Positions 5,942 through 12,834 of a stretch of DNA of 15,994 bases are shown here, piece after piece. The position numbers were made by a program, and so were the translations under genes. This DNA comes from an uncultured Chloroflexota bacterium (GTDB lineage: Bacteria > Chloroflexota > Anaerolineae > Aggregatilineales > Phototrophicaceae): contig CALJKV010000032.1 of assembly GCA_937974245.1 (NCBI GenBank), positions 1 to 15,994 on the forward strand. Direction: 5' to 3'. Every line of letters begins with the position of its first letter. Within the stretch, counting starts at the first letter, position 1. The notes under the pieces are model-generated. The model was not told where the DNA came from. It ran no database searches and saw nothing but the letters and a program-made list of their open reading frames with translations.

Positions 5942-7768
5942 TCAATACGCCCGCACTGGCAGCGACAGCAGGTACAGCAGACCGTTCTCGTCCACACCGG
6001 GCGCGCCCAGCCGGATGGCATCCTCCCAGAAATACACCGCCAGATAGACCCCGTAGCTGCCGCTCCCTGACGGATAGGGCAGCGTAAACCAGCGCTCTTC
6101 CGTATAGTAGCGTCCGGTCTGCCACTGGCTGGTTGCCTGCGGCGCATCCATCACCTGGGGCGGGCCGTCGAATCCATCTAACTGGACATCATCCTTGTTG
6201 AGCAGCATCGTGGTAACGCTGTAGTCCAGGTCAACTGGTTCGTCGGCGGACCACCACAGCCGCAGCGTCACGGTTTCGCCCTCGTGCCAGACCAGCGGGC
6301 CGGTGCGCGGCACGCCGTTTTCCAGCACCTCCGCCCCATGAAACCGCATCCCGTTACTGAACAGCACGCCCATCCGATCCGGCGGCCCCTGGTAGAGCTG
6401 GAATAAACAGCCCGGCGGCCCGACAAACACATCGCGCATATAGTGGGCCGAGAGAGCGGCCTGGGTCGCCGCGTCCTGCCGGCCATCAAACGCCACATAC
6501 CAGATGCGCGGCTCATCCCCCGGCGCTGTCACAAAGCGCAGCCCATTGGGGAAGTACACACGGGTGTAATAATCCCATTCCTCTGTAGCGCCACACGCCT
6601 GCGACGGGTCGAGCAGGAACACGTCCCCCGCCTGCATGTGCCGGGTCAGCCAGGCGAAGTTTTCCCCCAGCGGTGAGTGCTCGCCGAAGATGTTGTATTC
6701 GCCTACCGTCGGCACTGGCACGAACGCCAGCGCCACAAGCAGGACGACCAGCCCGGCGGTCACTTCCCGCCGCAGATAGACCGCGCCCCAGCCCAGCCAC
6801 AGCGCCGCGCCCATCATCCACCACCACGAATACCGCGCCCCGAAGAAGCCCAACAGCGGGTTAAGCAGGTACATCACCAGCGGCATCAGGCCGACCCATA
6901 ACAACAGCGCGACAGTCTGCCGCTGCCAGCCTCGCTGCCGGTACAGCGTCCAGACGGTGATGCCCACGAGCAGCAGCGCCCACACTGTCACGGCATTCCC
7001 GGCGTAGCGCCACAGCAGGTTTGCCAGCGCTTCCGGCAACGGCGGTGGAGTCAGGGTTTGCGTTCCAGCCACGCGGGAGACACCCAGCCCGGCTTTATTG
7101 ACGATTTCCGGCAGCGCCAGCAGCGCCGCTACTCCGCCGGGCAGCCACCAGCGCCAGACTCGCCGCCGGTAGATGACCAGGGTCACCAGGCACAGCACCA
7201 GGCAGGCGATAGCGGATGTGACATTCGTATAAAACATCGCCGCCAGCACGACCGCCAGGGGCAGCGCGCGCCGCCAACCGGGATGGTCGAAGTAACGCAG
7301 TGTCAGCCACAGCGCCAGCGGCCCCAGCCCCATCAGCAGCGCATAGCCGCGCACTTCAATACTGAGCAGGATGGCATAGCCCAGGGCGGCATACGCCAGC
7401 GCCGCGACTATCCCGGAGGCCTCCCCGCGCAGCCGCCGCCCAACACGGTACAGACCCGCCGCACCCAACAGAAACACCAGGTTCGAGAGGTATCGCAGCG
7501 CCACCGGTTGCGGCCCAACCAGTTCACGCCACCCGGCCAATGTCAGATAGTACAGCGGCGGCCAGTCATACGGCGTCCAGCGGATGATGTCTTCCGGCGA
7601 CCCAAAACTCTGCCAGGCCGACCAGACTTCATCCTGGTTCATCATCATTTCCGCGATGCGCGTCACCCGGCTGGCGGCAATCACCAGCAGCAGCACGCCC
7701 GCCAGCAGAATCCAACCGGCGCGGCGGGCGTGACCGTTCTCATCGGTACTGCGTGAAGCGATAGGCAT
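5942..7768 (-). CDS. Polytopic membrane glycosyltransferase, GT39/ArnT-like (GT-C fold)
   Basis: Likely transfers a sugar from a polyprenyl-phosphate donor on the outer face of the membrane. From the ATG it is 608 residues. An N-terminal membrane helix is followed by the first external loop with NQDEVWSAW, whose Asp-Glu pair (46-47) matches the catalytic motif of the GT39/ArnT superfamily, then TPYDWPPLYYLTL. About nine or ten hydrophobic segments fill the next 330 residues. The C-terminal roughly 130 residues form a soluble beta-sandwich-like domain (GETVTLRLWWSADEPVDLDY onward). I choose the ATG at 7768, 16 bases after the upstream stop. A GTG at 7792 would overlap the metallopeptidase gene by 8 bases and add 8 residues; neither has a strong Shine-Dalgarno. 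Probably co-transcribed with the metallopeptidase. Confidence 0.82.
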   Translation of the reverse strand: MPIASRSTDENGHARRAGWILLAGVLLLVIAASRVTRIAEMMMNQDEVWSAWQSFGSPEDIIRWTPYDWPPLYYLTLAGWRELVGPQPVALRYLSNLVFLLGAAGLYRVGRRLRGEASGIVAALAYAALGYAILLSIEVRGYALLMGLGPLALWLTLRYFDHPGWRRALPLAVVLAAMFYTNVTSAIACLVLCLVTLVIYRRRVWRWWLPGGVAALLALPEIVNKAGLGVSRVAGTQTLTPPPLPEALANLLWRYAGNAVTVWALLLVGITVWTLYRQRGWQRQTVALLLWVGLMPLVMYLLNPLLGFFGARYSWWWMMGAALWLGWGAVYLRREVTAGLVVLLVALAFVPVPTVGEYNIFGEHSPLGENFAWLTRHMQAGDVFLLDPSQACGATEEWDYYTRVYFPNGLRFVTAPGDEPRIWYVAFDGRQDAATQAALSAHYMRDVFVGPPGCLFQLYQGPPDRMGVLFSNGMRFHGAEVLENGVPRTGPLVWHEGETVTLRLWWSADEPVDLDYSVTTMLLNKDDVQLDGFDGPPQVMDAPQATSQWQTGRYYTEERWFTLPYPSGSGSYGVYLAVYFWEDAIRLGAPGVDENGLLYLLSLPVRAY

Positions 7769-7784
7769 AACCGGCTCTGCTTGA

Positions 7785-10313
7785 CTACCCACCCGGCACG
7801 AACCGACTGGCGTTGAATACTTCTGGCAGCGGCGTAGCTAAGGGAGCACCTTTGCCACTGAGGACATTCAACGACCAGTTGGTCATCGTGCAGCTTTCCG
7901 GGTCGGCGTGCTGGCTGGTGTTTAAGATAATCACATAGGTTTGCGAGTACGGCGTGGTATCCACCGAGCCGCTCTGCCCCAGGTCGAACACCTGCGCCGT
8001 GCCGCTGGCCTGGTCAATACCGACGATGACAAGTCGCAGGTTGGGCCGATCAACGATGAAGGTGTAGGTGCCGGGCGTATTCACCTGGAGGTAATCCGCG
8101 CCCAGTTCCTCTACACCAGTGCTGCGCGGCGCAACAATGCCAGGGCCGTTGATCTTACCTTCCAGCCGCACCCGCCCTCGGAATTTAGCGGCCAGGTCGT
8201 AATCCAGCAGCAGATTACGAACGGCGAAGCGCATCGCCACATCCTGCGGCGTCGTGCCAAGCCGTGACAGGAAGGTGTAAAAGGCGTCCATCCCCTCATA
8301 GTCGGCAAAGTCTTCCCACATCCGTTTGATCGATTCCACACCGTAATCACGGGCGATGTTGTCAATCAGCAGCCATTCGGCATAGATGCGGGTGCCATAG
8401 TCCGGGTCGGCAGGGGTAGAGCCGATGCACAGGTCAGGGTACTCGAAGAGATCTACCACGTAGGGTGTAGCGTCTTCGTCATTCATGAACGTCTGCGTTT
8501 CCATCCAGGTCGCCGTCGCCTCATAGACCCAGTTCACCGCATCGTTGAGGTCGTAGCCGAACTGGACACCATGATGAAACTCGTGCGCCGCCGTCACACG
8601 CATGGCCGGGCGCGGGGTCGGGTGGCCGTTGAAGTCGTTATCCAGCACCAGGAAGCTGTAGGCAGCCCAGGTTTCTACATAGGTCGAGTTGGGGTTATCG
8701 CCCACCATGCCGCCCGGTTGAGCATAGCCCATAATGCCATCGGAGAGGGTTTCCATCAGGTACACGTCAAAACGGGTATCACCACCCTCGCCGCAGTCGG
8801 ACGGTGGCAGCGGCCAGCCCATCTGCTGCGTTTCGATCTGCAAAACCTGTTCCATGGTGGTTTGTACCGCGTTGACATAATCCTCAGTCACGCCGTCGTG
8901 CCCGCTACTGGTGTAGTGGATGATGAAGTTCTGCGTTTCACGGGTGAGTTCCGGCCCACTGAGTACAGGCCGTTCCTGAGCCTGCTGCTGGTCACAGGTC
9001 GCGGGAGGGGTACGGTCATAGTCACCCACTGTCGCGTTCTCGCCCCGGTAAACCAGCGCGATTTCCGCCCCGTTCGTTCGCGCCGTTCCCTCCAGTACGT
9101 CGGGAGCATTCAGGCCGATCACCATGCGGAAACCGCCACTGACATCGCTGCGGCAGCAGTCGGTAATGGCGATACTGTAATCGCCATCTGCCGGAACGAC
9201 GAACGCCAGCGCGGAGTTCACATTCGAGCCTTCAGCAATATCATCGTTGCGGGCCAGTTCTTCATTAAAGTCAATATCGCCGACGACAATCATCGTATCG
9301 AACTCGTTGGATTCGGCATAAATATAGACCGTCTCCCCGGCCTGCAAGCCGAACAGATCGTAGAAGTTAAACTCCTGTTCCGGGCTAACCGCGCCAGTGA
9401 ACTCCTGCACCTGGCGGTCATTCGGGCCAAAGTCACCGGGGGAGACCGTCTCCGGGGCCGGGTTATAGGGAACAGCGATCTGCGCCCCGGTATCCGACCC
9501 GCCGCCACTTAACACGATAGGGGCATCATAACCCACCAGCAGGTTAAAGCTCCCGGCGGCACTCTCGTCGCAGCAGTCATACACCGCGATACTGTAATCG
9601 CCGTCGGCGGGGAAGGTAAACGCCAGCGCCGCGTTATACTGCCCGCCGCTGTCATCGTCTTCGGCCATAATCTGCTCGCATTCAATGTCGCAGACTGCCA
9701 GATAGGGGTCAATTTCGGTGGAACCGGCGTAGATATACAGGGTCTGGCCGCCAACCATATCGAACAGGTCGAAATACGCGACCCGGCTCTCCGCACTGAC
9801 CACCCCATTGAACGATTGGATTTGCTCCCTGCCGGTCATGGCCGGGATGGGCGTGGCCTCAACCGGGTTGATGTAGTCCGCGAAAGGAGCGCCGGTTGGG
9901 GCAGCATCGTCGAAGAGTACGCCGGATACATTCAGTCCCAGCACCACCCGGAACGACCCACTGACATCGCTGCGGCAGCAGTCAGTGATCGCCACACTGT
10001 AATCACCGTCGGCGGGGAAGGTGTACTGCACGGCAGAATTGAAGTTGCTGGCGTCAATATCGTCATTGCGGGCCAGTTCTTCGCTAAAGTCAATGTTGCC
10101 CACCAGAATCATGGTGTCAAATTCATCGGACTCCGCGTAAACATATAGTGTATCCCCAGCATGCATCCCGTATAAATCAAAAAAAGCGTACTCGGTTTCC
10201 GGGCTGACGCCCCCAATAAATTCCTGTACGGCTGTGTCCTGCGCCGCCACCGCGCCGATACTCAGCAGCAGCACGACCAGCAGCACCAACATAAAGCGCC
10301 CCGTAAATCGCAT
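7785..10313 (-). CDS. Secreted HExxH metallopeptidase with three PPC-like repeats
   Basis: Exported protein of 842 residues. Residues 1-25 are a signal peptide (cleavage near AVAA-Q). Three tandem PPC-like beta domains follow, at about 28-133, 165-268 and 302-407. Each contains a YFDL/FYDL segment, TLYxYA or TVYIYA, and FPADGDYSxA followed by a DCC motif (TDCC, YDCC, TDCC). Repeats 1 and 3 are the most alike. The catalytic part (about 450-720) has AAHEFHHGVQFGYD with the zinc motif HEFHH at 577-581, and VYEATATWME, whose Glu598 is the probable third zinc ligand. This resembles the MXAN_6640-type putative metallopeptidases. Residues about 735-815 look like a further PPC-type domain. The ATG at 10313 is preceded by AAGGAAGG at 5 bases and starts the signal peptide. 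Substrate unknown; the DCC pairs suggest disulfides or metal binding. Confidence 0.85.
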   Translation of the reverse strand: MRFTGRFMLVLLVVLLLSIGAVAAQDTAVQEFIGGVSPETEYAFFDLYGMHAGDTLYVYAESDEFDTMILVGNIDFSEELARNDDIDASNFNSAVQYTFPADGDYSVAITDCCRSDVSGSFRVVLGLNVSGVLFDDAAPTGAPFADYINPVEATPIPAMTGREQIQSFNGVVSAESRVAYFDLFDMVGGQTLYIYAGSTEIDPYLAVCDIECEQIMAEDDDSGGQYNAALAFTFPADGDYSIAVYDCCDESAAGSFNLLVGYDAPIVLSGGGSDTGAQIAVPYNPAPETVSPGDFGPNDRQVQEFTGAVSPEQEFNFYDLFGLQAGETVYIYAESNEFDTMIVVGDIDFNEELARNDDIAEGSNVNSALAFVVPADGDYSIAITDCCRSDVSGGFRMVIGLNAPDVLEGTARTNGAEIALVYRGENATVGDYDRTPPATCDQQQAQERPVLSGPELTRETQNFIIHYTSSGHDGVTEDYVNAVQTTMEQVLQIETQQMGWPLPPSDCGEGGDTRFDVYLMETLSDGIMGYAQPGGMVGDNPNSTYVETWAAYSFLVLDNDFNGHPTPRPAMRVTAAHEFHHGVQFGYDLNDAVNWVYEATATWMETQTFMNDEDATPYVVDLFEYPDLCIGSTPADPDYGTRIYAEWLLIDNIARDYGVESIKRMWEDFADYEGMDAFYTFLSRLGTTPQDVAMRFAVRNLLLDYDLAAKFRGRVRLEGKINGPGIVAPRSTGVEELGADYLQVNTPGTYTFIVDRPNLRLVIVGIDQASGTAQVFDLGQSGSVDTTPYSQTYVIILNTSQHADPESCTMTNWSLNVLSGKGAPLATPLPEVFNASRFVPGG

Positions 10314-10354
10314 AAAAACCTTCCTTATTCTGTATGTGCTAGGCATTAGACTTC

Positions 10355-10360
10355 ATTATA
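10355..10360 (-). promoter_or_regulatory. -10 element of the metallopeptidase-glycosyltransferase unit
   Basis: Perfect TATAAT on the minus strand 41 bases before the ATG. The -35 at 17 bp is CTACTG, which is weak. The start would be near 10348, leaving a short leader that contains the strong AAGGAAGG ribosome site. Confidence 0.5.
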
Positions 10361-10418
10361 GGTCTGTTTCGCAAACGCAGTAGTAAAAGGGGCATAAAAA
10401 AACGATTTTAAAGCAATA

Positions 10419-10441
10419 TGCCGGAATAAAGGCATTCCGGC
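10419..10441 (-). terminator. Hairpin after the acidic-protein gene
   Basis: ATGCCGGAAT and ATTCCGGCAT form a perfect 10-bp stem with a 6-base loop, about 40 bases after the acidic-protein stop on the minus strand. The following sequence ATTGCTTTAAAATCGTTTTTTT is T-rich but the long T-run is distant, so termination is likely but not a textbook case. Confidence 0.55.
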
Positions 10442-10476
10442 ATGTGAAACAATGGTAAACCGAACTTCACGGATGA

Positions 10477-10641
10477 TTAATCGTCGTCGTCGTCGTAATC
10501 GTCATCCTCATCATCATAGCCATCGTCGTCAAGGTCATCATAATAGCCGTCGTCATCGAGATCGTCGTACTCATCCTCTAAGTCGTCTTCCTCGTAATCT
10601 TCCGGCCCGGCAGAATGGTGATATTGTGTATTGGGTGACAT
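10477..10641 (-). CDS. Small, extremely acidic Asp/Tyr-rich protein
   Basis: A 54-residue protein beginning MSPNTQYHHSAGPEDYEEDD. About 30 of the last 41 residues are Asp or Glu, with Tyr, Leu and Gly at regular positions and a tandem DDLDDDGY(Y) unit. GAGGAG ends 5 bases before the ATG, an excellent ribosome site. A -10 element lies about 120 bases upstream and a hairpin follows the gene, so it looks like an independent monocistronic unit. The in-frame extension to 10806 lacks a ribosome site and crosses the promoter. I recognise no family: the tail recalls the acidic tail of RNA polymerase delta, but the folded N-terminal domain is missing. Roles as a cation buffer, nucleic-acid mimic or partner of a basic protein are speculation. 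Confidence 0.65.
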   Translation of the reverse strand: MSPNTQYHHSAGPEDYEEDDLEDEYDDLDDDGYYDDLDDDGYDDEDDDYDDDDD

Positions 10642-10762
10642 TCCCACTCCTCGTGAAATATGCTTGAAGCAGCTAACGTGCCGCATACAACCAGACCAGG
10701 GAAAACCGGCGGCGCGGCCTCTGTTGGGGCGGCTCACCTGAATTGCGCCTGGATTGCCCATT

Positions 10763-10768
10763 ATTATA
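10763..10768 (-). promoter_or_regulatory. -10 element of the acidic-protein gene
   Basis: Perfect TATAAT on the minus strand in an A/T-rich stretch; the -35 region (TTTTTC at 17 bp) is poor. The start near 10756 leaves an untranslated leader of about 115 nt, longer than usual, in which I recognise no riboswitch. Confidence 0.45.
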
Positions 10769-10906
10769 CTGCTAATCCCATATTTGAAAAATTTAAAAGT
10801 ACCCATTTAAGTTATCAGTTTGTAAAGCGCGTGCCGCTGCGAAAAACTCACGTTTACCGCCCGGCATCAACAGGCAGGTGGCGCAGAAAAGCGGTACACT
10901 ACAGGC

Positions 10907-11156
10907 AGTAAAAAGTGCCGGGTGCAAAGTAAAAAATCACACAGCTCGGTTGGTTTTTGCCATAGGAGCGCAATATCTTGTGCCCATGCCCTCGGCCAAC
11001 CGCGTAAGTCCTGAAAGTATAGACTTTATGAAGACATCGAAAAGAAGATACCTGATTTTGCGTTAAATGGTGGGCTTGTGCAGTTTTATGCGGATTTCCT
11101 GTAGAGACAGGCCCTTATTCAAGGTACTTTCAACTTTTTGCCCGGTACTTTTTACT
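10907..11156. repeat. Possible MITE-like segment with imperfect terminal inverted repeats
   Basis: The left end AGTAAAAAGTGCCGGGTGCA is the reverse complement of the right end, which read on the minus strand is AGTAAAAAGTACCGGGCA, apart from one substitution and a 2-base gap. The segment is 250 bp, with no transposase and no clear target-site duplication. A further GGTACTTT copy lies just inside the right end (11123-11130). Confidence 0.45.
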
Positions 11157-11190
11157 CAAGACTCATACATTGACCAGATTGAGGCGTTTT

Positions 11191-12648
11191 ATGCGACAAC
11201 TGACAACCGAACGGACGGCCATCATCATCCTGTTCGCCCTGCTGTTCGCGCTGGCGGCGCGAATCCCCACTGATACCGATACCTGGTGGCATATCCGCAG
11301 CGGGGAATACACCCTGACACAGGGCATGATCTATGCTGACCCCTTCTCGTTCACCAAAGCGGGCGAACCCTGGATCAACCATAGCTGGGGGTCACAGATC
11401 ATCCTGTATGGCGTGTGGCAGCTGGCGGGAAATGTCGGGCTGGCAGTGTATACGGCAGGACTGGCGACGGCAGGGATGTGGTTTATCTACCGCATGTGCG
11501 CCGGGAATGCCTATTTGCGAGCGTTCGTCCTGGTCTTAGGGGCGGCGACGGCGGCCGTATTCTGGTCGCCCCGCCCGCAAATGCTCTCTTTCGTCCTGAG
11601 CGCGGCGGTACTGTACCTGCTGCACCTGCACAAACGGCGCGGGGTTGACCGGCTGTGGTGGATTCCGGTCATCATGGGCGTGTGGGGCAACCTGCACGCC
11701 GGGTTCTCCATCGGGTTCATCTTCCTGGGCGGCTCGATTGCCGGGGAAATCCTGGGGAACATCTTCACACCAAAAGCCGAAGCTGTCCTCCCCTGGCGTG
11801 GTATCCGCAAACTGATTCTGGTAACGCTGGTTTCGGTAGCAGCACTGCTCGTCAACCCCTACGGCGCGGCGATGCTGGCTGTCCCCTTCCAGACGTTAGG
11901 GATCGGGGCGCTGCAAAACTTCATCCAGGAATGGAACTCGCCCGACTTCCACCAGCAGCAGACCTGGCCGTTTGTCGCACTGCTGTTCGGCACACTGGGC
12001 GCGGTTGGCGCGAGCAGCAAGCGGCTTGACTGGCGCGATTTTGTGCTGGTGGCGGGGACGGCCTTCATGGGGCTGATGGCCGGGCGCAATATTGCCGTGT
12101 TCGCGGTGGTCGCTACGCCCGTGCTGACCCTTCACCTGGCGGCGGCGCTGGACGAACGCGGCTGGATTCTCACCCCGGTGCGGCGAGTCACGCCGCGCAT
12201 GGCCCGCCTCAACGCGCTGCTGGTCGGGCTGGTGGTGCTGGGGGCGCTGGCGAAAGTCCTGCTGGTGCTGGATGCTGAGACCGTGCAGGCGGCGCAGGAA
12301 GAATTTCTGCCAGTGCGGGCGGCGGCCTACCTGGACGCTGCACAACCACCCGGCCCGATGTTCAACAGCTACAACTGGGGCGGCTACCTGCTTTTCGCCC
12401 GGCCTGATGAGCCGGTATTTGTGGATGGCCGCACCGACCTGTACGGCGATACCTTCCTCACCAGCGACTACCTGAAGACGGCCACCGGGGGAGGCGATTG
12501 GCGCGGCACTCTCGATACCTACGGTATCCGCCTCGTAGTGGTGGAGGCGGGCAGCGGGCTGGCGCGGGCGCTGCGCGACGAGCCGGGCTGGTCGCTGGAT
12601 TACGAAGACGAGCGGGCGGTGGTATTCACGCGGGAGGGAGCGGAATGA
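11191..12648 (+). CDS. Polytopic membrane protein, GT-C glycosyltransferase-like
   Basis: A 485-residue membrane protein with about ten hydrophobic segments. The first loop has DTDTWWHIRSGEY (28-40) and DPFSFTKAGEPWINHSWG, resembling the acidic catalytic loop of GT-C enzymes. The C-terminal soluble tail has the family signature FNSYNWGGYLLFARPDEP and VFVDGRTDLYGDTF. I know this as a recurrent family in Chloroflexota and some other phyla, without a proven reaction; a role in surface glycan or lipid glycosylation is inference. The ATG at 11191 is preceded by GAGG at 6 bases; a TTG at 11170 lacks a ribosome site. Its TGA overlaps an ATG (ATGA at 12645-12648), a coupling signal that now leads into repeat DNA rather than directly into the next gene. 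Confidence 0.8.
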   Translation: MRQLTTERTAIIILFALLFALAARIPTDTDTWWHIRSGEYTLTQGMIYADPFSFTKAGEPWINHSWGSQIILYGVWQLAGNVGLAVYTAGLATAGMWFIYRMCAGNAYLRAFVLVLGAATAAVFWSPRPQMLSFVLSAAVLYLLHLHKRRGVDRLWWIPVIMGVWGNLHAGFSIGFIFLGGSIAGEILGNIFTPKAEAVLPWRGIRKLILVTLVSVAALLVNPYGAAMLAVPFQTLGIGALQNFIQEWNSPDFHQQQTWPFVALLFGTLGAVGASSKRLDWRDFVLVAGTAFMGLMAGRNIAVFAVVATPVLTLHLAAALDERGWILTPVRRVTPRMARLNALLVGLVVLGALAKVLLVLDAETVQAAQEEFLPVRAAAYLDAAQPPGPMFNSYNWGGYLLFARPDEPVFVDGRTDLYGDTFLTSDYLKTATGGGDWRGTLDTYGIRLVVVEAGSGLARALRDEPGWSLDYEDERAVVFTREGAE

Positions 12649-12649
12649 A
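12631..12649 (+). repeat. 19-bp direct repeat, left copy, holding the stop/start overlap
   Basis: CGGGAGGGAGCGGAATGAA contains the TGA of the preceding gene inside ATGA. It matches 12816-12834 at 17 of 19 positions, where ATGA opens the next membrane-protein gene. Confidence 0.6.
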
Positions 12650-12670
12650 AGCCCACAGTCGCTTTTCTAA

Positions 12671-12704
12671 TCCCTCCCCAACCCTCCCCACAAACGGGGA
12701 GGGA
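12671..12704. repeat. G/C-rich hairpin repeat, unit 1 of the 12.7-kb block
   Basis: TCCCTCCCC (12671-12679) pairs with GGGGAGGGA (12696-12704). An internal ACCCTCCCC copy (12681-12689) can compete for the same right arm. Confidence 0.55.
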
Positions 12705-12724
12705 GTCGAGTCTGTGTTGCAAGT

Positions 12725-12760
12725 CCCTCCCCTGGTGGCGGGGGAGGTTAGGAGGGGGTC
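12725..12760. repeat. Dispersed G/C-rich hairpin repeat, copy B
   Basis: CCTCCCC (12726-12732) pairs with GGGGAGG (12741-12747), followed by TTAGGAGGGGGT as in copies A and C. Confidence 0.6.
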
Positions 12761-12764
12761 AAAC

Positions 12765-12808
12765 AAATCTCCCCTGCTGGCGGCTGGGAGACTTAGAGGG
12801 GGTGAAAA
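12765..12808. repeat. Dispersed G/C-rich hairpin repeat, copy C
   Basis: TCTCCC (12768-12773) pairs with GGGAGA (12786-12791), followed by CTTAGAGGGGGT. The CTGGCGG...TTAGAGGGGGT core is nearly the same as copy A at 101-125, 12.7 kb away. Confidence 0.6.
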
Positions 12809-12815
12809 GACCAGA

Positions 12816-12834
12816 CGGGAGGCGGCGGAATGAA
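12816..12834 (+). repeat. 19-bp direct repeat, right copy, holding the start of the next gene
   Basis: CGGGAGGCGGCGGAATGAA differs from the left copy (12631-12649) at two positions. The distance between copies is 185 bp, which is the size of the apparent insertion. Confidence 0.6.

Larger units (their letters stand above)
10642..11190. other. 549-bp divergent intergenic region
   Basis: Only short ORFs without ribosome sites are found here. It holds the acidic-protein promoter (10763-10768) with its roughly 115-nt leader, about 140 bp with nothing recognisable, then a segment bounded by inverted repeats (10907-11156) just ahead of the membrane-protein gene at 11191. Confidence 0.6.
12645..12833 (+). 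other. Small in-frame ORF through a hairpin-repeat block (probably not a functional protein)
   Basis: An open frame of 62 codons starts in the ATGA that ends the upstream gene and stops in the ATGA that starts the downstream gene. Its translation (SNPSPTLPTNGEGVES, PPLVAGEVRRGS) is of the type produced when G/C-rich palindromic repeats are read through. It may preserve translational coupling between the flanking genes, but a functional peptide is unlikely. Confidence 0.5.

Noticed and set aside
7058..7756. 232-codon plus-strand frame rich in Gln, Pro and Arg
   Set aside because: Shadow of the membrane-helix region of the GT39-like gene.
8571..9512. 313-codon open frame on the plus strand
   Set aside because: It mirrors the metallopeptidase repeats on the opposite strand; the sense strand has a signal peptide, ribosome site and recognisable motifs.
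10490..10590. Repetitive GAC/GAT triplets as a CRISPR-like or satellite array
   Set aside because: The repetition follows Asp codons of the acidic protein, with no spacer structure.
10878..11066. 62-codon plus-strand ORF in the divergent intergenic region
   Set aside because: No ribosome site, crosses the left inverted repeat of the MITE-like segment, and the product resembles no known protein.
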